DNA of 64,000 bases from Mycobacterium sp. 852002-51163_SCH5372311 (GTDB taxonomy: Bacteria > Actinomycetota > Actinomycetes > Mycobacteriales > Mycobacteriaceae): NCBI RefSeq assembly GCF_001667115.1, contig NZ_LZIJ01000034.1, positions 1 through 64,000 on the forward strand, in the 5' to 3' direction. Below the pieces are notes generated by a model, which saw only the letters and a program-made list of their open reading frames with translations, was not told the DNA's origin and did not search any database. The position numbers were made by a program, and so were the translations under genes. Positions 58,738 through 64,000 of the stretch are shown one piece after another (position 1 is the first letter of the stretch; each line of letters opens with the position of its first letter).

Positions 58738-58873
58738 GAGTGTGAACCGACGGCTTTCAGTGTGAATGTACGGCTTTCGGTGTGAATGTACGGCGGGAAT
58801 CGACGCGACTTTCCGCCCAGGGCGCACGCACAAAGCCCAGGATTCACACGCGCAAAGCCCAGAGTTCACACTA
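58738..58873. repeat. Dispersed intergenic inverted-repeat element, copy 3
   Basis: Three direct GTGTGAA-n3-ACGGC units occur every 20 bp from 58740, the first two extended by TTTC. Inverted CAAAGCCCA-GGATTCACAC and CAAAGCCCAGAGTTCACACT units end it. Same theme as copies at 18711 and 35250. It lies between convergent SpoIIM-like and DUF58 genes. Confidence 0.8.
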
Positions 58874-58937
58874 GAGCCTGAGACTACGAATGCCGCCGTG
58901 GACTCCGACCAACAGCGATCAATCGCTCGTCCTAAAC

Positions 58938-60259
58938 CTACAGTCGCCCAGTGGCTTTCATCGCTATATAGCGATCCGCAAGAGCGGGCGCGATCTCGGC
59001 AGGTGGCGCGTCGACGACTTCCACCCCGCTTCGGCGCAGTCGCGATGCGATCGCGCGGCGATCGTTGCGGGACCGTTCGGCCGCCGCCGCGTCGTACACC
59101 GCGGCGGGATCCGAACGCCCGGAGGCCATTTCGTCGACGCGCGGGTCGGCGACCGCGGCGATCAGCACGTGGTGCTTGGCCGACAACTGCGGCAGCACCG
59201 GCAGCAGGCCCTCGTCGAGAGCGGTCGCGTTCAGGTCGGTCAACAACACCACCAGCGACCGTCGCCGGGTACGTCGGGAAATTGCGGCTACCATTGCGCG
59301 CCAATCGGACTCGACAAGCGTCGGTTGCAGCGGGGCCATCGCGTTGACCAGCTGGGCCAACAGTTCGGTTCGCGATGCGCCGAACACGCCGGCCCGGGTC
59401 ACCCGGTCGTGGGCCAGGAAGTCGACGTTGTCGCCGGCCCGCGACGCGAGCGCGGCCAGCAGCAGTGCGGCGTCCATCGACCAGTCCAGTCGGGGCCACC
59501 CCGCGGGATCGGCGGCGGTGGGGTCGACACCGACGCGACCGGCGGCCATCCGGCCGGTATCGAGGACCAGCACGACCCGCCGGTCGCGCTCCGGCCGCCA
59601 GGTGCGGACCATGACGTCGGCGCGGCGCGCGGTTGCCCGCCAGTCGATTGAGCGGACGTCGTCGCCGACGACATACTCGCGCAGCGAGTCGAATTCGGTG
59701 CCCTGTCCGCGGATCAGCGTGGGGAGCAGGCCGTCGATCTCCTGCAGCTTGGCGAGCCGGGACGGCAGGTGCTTACGAGACAGGAACGGCGGCAGCACAC
59801 GAATCTGCCCGGGCACCCGCTGCGAAGCTTGTCGCCCCGCCAACCCCAGCGGACCGACCGAACGGGCGGTGATCACGGCCGCGCGCTGGTCGCCACGACG
59901 GACCGGCCGCAGCCGGGTCTCGACATGTTCACGCTGCCCGGCGGCAATGACGACGGTGTGGGCGCGTGGCTGCGCACAGGCACTGGGCGGCCAGGCATCA
60001 CGGATCTGACCGCGGAACCGGCGGCGGCCGTCGTTGTGAATCAGCAGACCCGCCGCCACCGGCTGGGCCAGCCGGACCGAACTGTCCGGCGAGCGGATAT
60101 ACCGCAACCTGCGCGGGCTGGCCGCCAACCCGACATCGATGGCCACCAGTGCTGCCAGCGCTACCAGCAGAGCTTCGAAAGCCTTTGCCGGCCAAGGCGA
60201 CAGCGTGATCGGCAGGACACAGATCAGTGCCGCCAATCCGGCGCGTCCGGTCAGGATCA

Positions 60260-60260
<1 letters not shown>
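58938..60260 (-). CDS. DUF58 domain protein (Rv3693)
   Basis: A 440-aa protein. Two N-terminal membrane helices (AGLAALICVLPITLSPWP, FEALLVALAALVAIDVGLA) precede a beta-rich middle and the DUF58 signature GTEFDSLREYVVGDDVRSIDWRATARR (shown in part: DDVRSIDWRATARR), then a vWA-like domain (VVLVLDTGRMAAG). GTG 60260 overlaps the moxR stop by one base (TAGTG). MoxR-DUF58 pairs act in protein complex maturation. A 16-bp palindrome lies in its 3' end. Confidence 0.9.
58960..58975. other. 16-bp perfect palindrome inside DUF58 gene 3' end
   Basis: ATCGCTATATAGCGAT equals its reverse complement. It codes for DRYIAM near the protein end, so it may be chance; the TATA core resembles the PadR-type palindrome at 56269. 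Confidence 0.3.
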
Positions 60261-61251
<991 letters not shown>

Positions 61252-61255
<4 letters not shown>

Positions 61256-62409
61256 TGGTGGGTGACCTGCCTTTCGATGTCGTCGAGCGCACGGGCAAGT
61301 TGTAACAGGTCGTTGTCGGTGGCGGGGACCGGCCCGAAGAGTTGGTAGAAAACGAAATTCACGTCGGCACCGCTGCGGGCGGCGACGGCCGTCACCACCG
61401 CGGGTGCCGGAGCGTTGGTGCCCAGGCCGAGTCGCGGCAGCAATCGCTGCAATGTCGCGGTGCGCAGCGCGTCGGCGGCGCGATCGCGCGCCCTGCGCGA
61501 CCGGTACAACCGCCCACGGCCTTCCACGGTCTCCGACGCCCGAACCACGACGGGCAGTTCCTCGGCAACCAGCGGGCCGATCCGGCGGCCCTTCCACAAC
61601 GCGACCAGCAGTACGACCAGGCACAGTTGCCAGGCCATCCAGCTCACGTTGTCCGGAATCAGATCTGAAAACGATGTGGCGGAGGGCTTTTCGCCCTCCG
61701 TGTGGTCGGGCGCGTACCAAATGAGACGCGGCCGGTCGCCGGCGAGGTTCATTGCCAGCGCGGCGTTGCCCTCTTGCAGCAGACTCCCGTTCGTCATGAA
61801 ATCCGAACTGCCGACCACCGTGACGGTTCGGCCGCCGTCGCGATAGCGGATCAACGCCCCGTTGTAGCAACTGGTCACCTCGCGCCCGTCTTTGAAGCTG
61901 TAGCTGCTGCTCGGCCCAAACCGAACCGGCCCGGATCGAACTGCCTCGCGCAGAGAGCAATTCGGTTCCCGGTTGAAGGGGCCGCCGCTTGCTATGCGCA
62001 GGCCCGGTGCCAGTGCCTCACGAGTTCGCGAAGTCGGTTCCACCAGTAGCAGATCGCCGGGAACGTGTGCCAAGCGGTCCAGTATGGTCCGGTCGGTCAA
62101 GTATTGGCTCTGCGCAATCAGGATCAGCGTGTCGCGACGTGCCGACCTTTCCACGTCGGCGATGCTGCCGGCGACGACGACCTCCACGCCGCCGTCGCGC
62201 AGCAGCGTCACCAGGGCATGGGCACCGTGGGGGCCGGTCGCCCCGGCATCCATCCGGCCGCCGGGCCGCGGTGCGGTCAGGTAGGCGCCAATGGCCGCCA
62301 CCGCCACAAACAACACCAGCATGAGCGCTGCCCCGCGCCATGACCGCCAGCGGCGCGTCACCGTACCCTCCGCAGCGGGCGCGGCCGCCGTCACCGGACC
62401 TGTGCCCAT
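61252..62409 (-). CDS. DUF4350 membrane protein (Rv3691)
   Basis: A 385-aa protein. One N-terminal helix (GAALMLVLFVAVAAIGAYLTA), a DUF4350 Rossmann-like extracytoplasmic domain (GAHALVTLLRDGGVEVVVA, TVTVVGSSDFMTNGSLL), then a second helix (AWQLCLVVLLVALWKG) and a cytoplasmic tail. ATG 62409 overlaps the upstream gene by 19 nt. Part of the moxR operon. Confidence 0.87.
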
Positions 62410-63044
62410 GAGTCGGCGGGAACGGGGTGTATGCCCGTTGCCGGTGCGCCGGCCGACCGCGACCGCAAATGTTCGTCGAGATCGGCGATCATCTGGTAGG
62501 CGGCCTGGGTTCCGGGGCGTTCACCGTAGGTCACGTCGTTGAATGCCGTTGCCGACTGGGACAATTCGTCTGCCAAACGAGGCAACGCGATGCCGGCGTC
62601 TCGGGCCAGTTCATTGGCGGTCCGGCCCGGAGTCGGGTTGAGCACGCCGGTCTCCTCCAGTTGGCGGGCGACCGCGCGCAGCCGGTGGCGGATGGCTGCG
62701 GCCCAATTCCCTTCCGCTGCATAACGTTCCGCGGTTGCACGGTGTTGGGCGGCGGTAAGCTGCGCGGCTTCGAACAGCTGGGAGTCGCCGTCGCGTCTGG
62801 TGCGCAGCATGTTGCGTGCGATGCGGATGGCGACCACCACCGCAACCGCCAGCAGAATGAGCAGCACCGTCGCGGTGAACCACCCGCCAGGTATGTGGGA
62901 AGTCTTCTCCAACAGCCGGTACAGGAATTCGTTGATCCATTCGTCCAGTTTCTGGCTGAAGGAGGACTGGGAATAGATCGGCTTGTCCAGCTCGTGCTGG
63001 GCAAGCTGATGTGCGCCATCACGGTCGATGTCGATGGAAGGCAC
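62391..63044 (-). CDS. DUF4129 membrane protein (Rv3690)
   Basis: A 217-aa protein. One helix (WFTATVLLILLAVAVVVAI) separates a short N-terminus from a cytoplasmic DUF4129 domain (HRLRAVARQLEETGVLNPTPGRTANELARD in parts; GRTANELARDAG is diagnostic). GTG 63044. Translationally coupled to the DUF4350 gene. Such proteins resemble the C-terminal part of transglutaminase-like membrane proteins linked to MoxR/DUF58. Confidence 0.87.
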   Translation of the reverse strand: MPSIDIDRDGAHQLAQHELDKPIYSQSSFSQKLDEWINEFLYRLLEKTSHIPGGWFTATVLLILLAVAVVVAIRIARNMLRTRRDGDSQLFEAAQLTAAQHRATAERYAAEGNWAAAIRHRLRAVARQLEETGVLNPTPGRTANELARDAGIALPRLADELSQSATAFNDVTYGERPGTQAAYQMIADLDEHLRSRSAGAPATGIHPVPADSWAQVR

Positions 63045-63057
63045 AGTCAGTAGGTCC

Positions 63058-64000
63058 TCAAACGGGCCTGGTCAGCCAAAGGTGATCGGTGGACTCCCCC
63101 GCGGAGGGTCCGCCGGCGGCGCCGGTCTGCAGCACCAGGTCGAAGGCCTCTGCGCGGATTCGTCGGTCGGTGTAGAGCAGCACCACCACCCCGGCGCTGA
63201 ACGGAGCGGTGAGAATCTGACCCAAGGCCGAGCCGATGGATGCCAGGGTGGTGCCGAGGATCAGCATGCCGAGCGACGATCGGCCCGCCATGGACAGCAT
63301 TACCTGGCCGGCGATGCTGAACGGCATCCCAACCGCACCTGCGACGATGTTCGTCGCCAGAGTCGCCAGCAGCCAGATGCCCAGCACCCGCCAGAACCCG
63401 TTGCGGACCAGCGCGAAGGACCTGCCGATGGCCTCGAAGACGGGCAGTCTTTCCAGCACGATCAGCACGGGAGCGAACAACAGCGCGATGTACAGGTAAG
63501 CCAGCAGCGCGATCACGATGAGGACCAGCGGAAACGCCACCAGGACCGCCAGCGCTGCATGACCGACCGTGGCCGCACCGGCGATGAGCACCGCCGCCAG
63601 CCCGATGATCGCCACCGCGCCCGCGCCTTCCAGCAGCGACAGGCCGATCAAGGCCGGCAGCCGTCCGCGAATCCTGGCCCACGCTTCGCCGATGGTGATC
63701 GGCGAGCCGAACACCGCCCGCCCGACCACGACAGTGAGCATTCCCGACAGCAGGATGCCGCCCAGCCAGGCGACCAGGACACTGCCGCCGAGGCCCAGCA
63801 TCCAGCCGGCCGCGTCGGCCCAGGACAACTCGGCGGCCGGTGCGCTTTTCAGCCGGCTGGCGGCGGCCAATGGGCCCAGCGTCGCGACGTAGCTGATGAT
63901 CTGCATGACCAGCACCACCGCCGCGGTCAGCCCGATCGTCGCCTTCGGATTGGCGCGGATGTAACCGACCGCGCCGTTGAAGATGTCGCTGAGATTCAAC
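63058..64000 (-). CDS. Multi-pass membrane protein (Rv3689), 5' end outside window
   Basis: At least 313 residues. Six or more hydrophobic helices (IGLTAAVVLVMQIISYVATL, GGSVLVAWLGGILLSGMLTVVVG, VLVAFPLVLIVIALLAYLYIALLFAPVL in parts) resemble GdpP/glycerophosphodiester-phosphodiesterase-type membrane domains. The frame is open to the right edge without a convincing start (63999 would be TTG), and the H37Rv protein is recalled to be longer, so it is cut by the window. It is upstream of the DUF4129 gene by 13 bp and so probably leads the operon. Confidence 0.85.
   Translation of the reverse strand, partial: LNLSDIFNGAVGYIRANPKATIGLTAAVVLVMQIISYVATLGPLAAASRLKSAPAAELSWADAAGWMLGLGGSVLVAWLGGILLSGMLTVVVGRAVFGSPITIGEAWARIRGRLPALIGLSLLEGAGAVAIIGLAAVLIAGAATVGHAALAVLVAFPLVLIVIALLAYLYIALLFAPVLIVLERLPVFEAIGRSFALVRNGFWRVLGIWLLATLATNIVAGAVGMPFSIAGQVMLSMAGRSSLGMLILGTTLASIGSALGQILTAPFSAGVVVLLYTDRRIRAEAFDLVLQTGAAGGPSAGESTDHLWLTRPV

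Noticed and set aside
58960..58975. Second PadR operator
   Set aside because: Different sequence from the 56269 palindrome and inside a coding region; kept only as a low-confidence feature.

Overview
The window looks like a chromosome segment of a slow-growing, non-tuberculosis Mycobacterium. Evidence: very high GC, many GTG starts, ATGA/GTGA gene overlaps, LpqH-type lipoprotein, LucA, MurT/GatD, EgtA-E and DnaX. The core order runs as the mirror image of the M. tuberculosis H37Rv Rv3725-to-Rv3689 region (locus correspondences are from memory, no search was run). No rRNA operon, IS element, prophage or CRISPR array is visible. Layout: 0.1-6.5 kb holds a fructosamine kinase/SDR divergent pair, a cyclase-NTPase-TPR protein, a tiny membrane protein, an epimerase and a cutinase. 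6.6-16.1 kb is an accessory block: two CsbD stress proteins, a DHDPR-like oxidoreductase, two unrecognised co-transcribed proteins, a small orphan protein, a CHAT (caspase-like) protease coupled to a TPR protein, an LpqH-like lipoprotein, a ParB-like protein and an enoyl-CoA hydratase. 16.1-25.8 kb returns to core genes: lucA, tRNA-Ser(GGA), SRP RNA, aspartate aminotransferase, dnaX, a cyclopropane-fatty-acid synthase/FAD oxidase pair, an SRPBCC protein, peptidoglycan amidase ami1, ybaB/ebfC and recR. A type III polyketide synthase follows (25.9-27.0 kb), then gatD-murT and a dnaQ-like exonuclease. 30.1-33.1 kb carries a DUF4333 protein, an FHA-plus-HTH regulator and a lipoprotein; the two outer genes share an upstream 25-bp motif. 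33.1-38.9 kb is amino-acid biosynthesis: leuA (57-bp VNTR inside the gene, leucine leader peptide upstream), ask, asd and a secreted DUF4185 protein. 39.0-42.9 kb carries a self-sufficient P450-reductase fusion and an ABM-like protein. 43.0-45.1 kb has two His-rich membrane paralogues, Ohr and a secreted sensor-domain protein. 45.3-50.7 kb is the complete ergothioneine operon egtABCDE, followed by a methyltransferase, a GCS2-like ligase, a second methyltransferase and glpK. 55.5-64 kb has a PadR regulator with a perfect 18-bp operator-like palindrome, membrane proteins, and a MoxR-DUF58-DUF4350-DUF4129 operon whose most upstream visible gene runs off the right edge. Working together: the amino-acid genes link aspartate to lysine/threonine/methionine/DAP and to leucine; murT/gatD, ami1 and lucA concern the envelope; egtABCDE and ohr handle redox stress; ybaB-recR and dnaX serve DNA maintenance. 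Candidate new biology lies in the TPR-CHAT block, the FHA-HTH regulator with its shared upstream motif, and three related intergenic inverted repeats.
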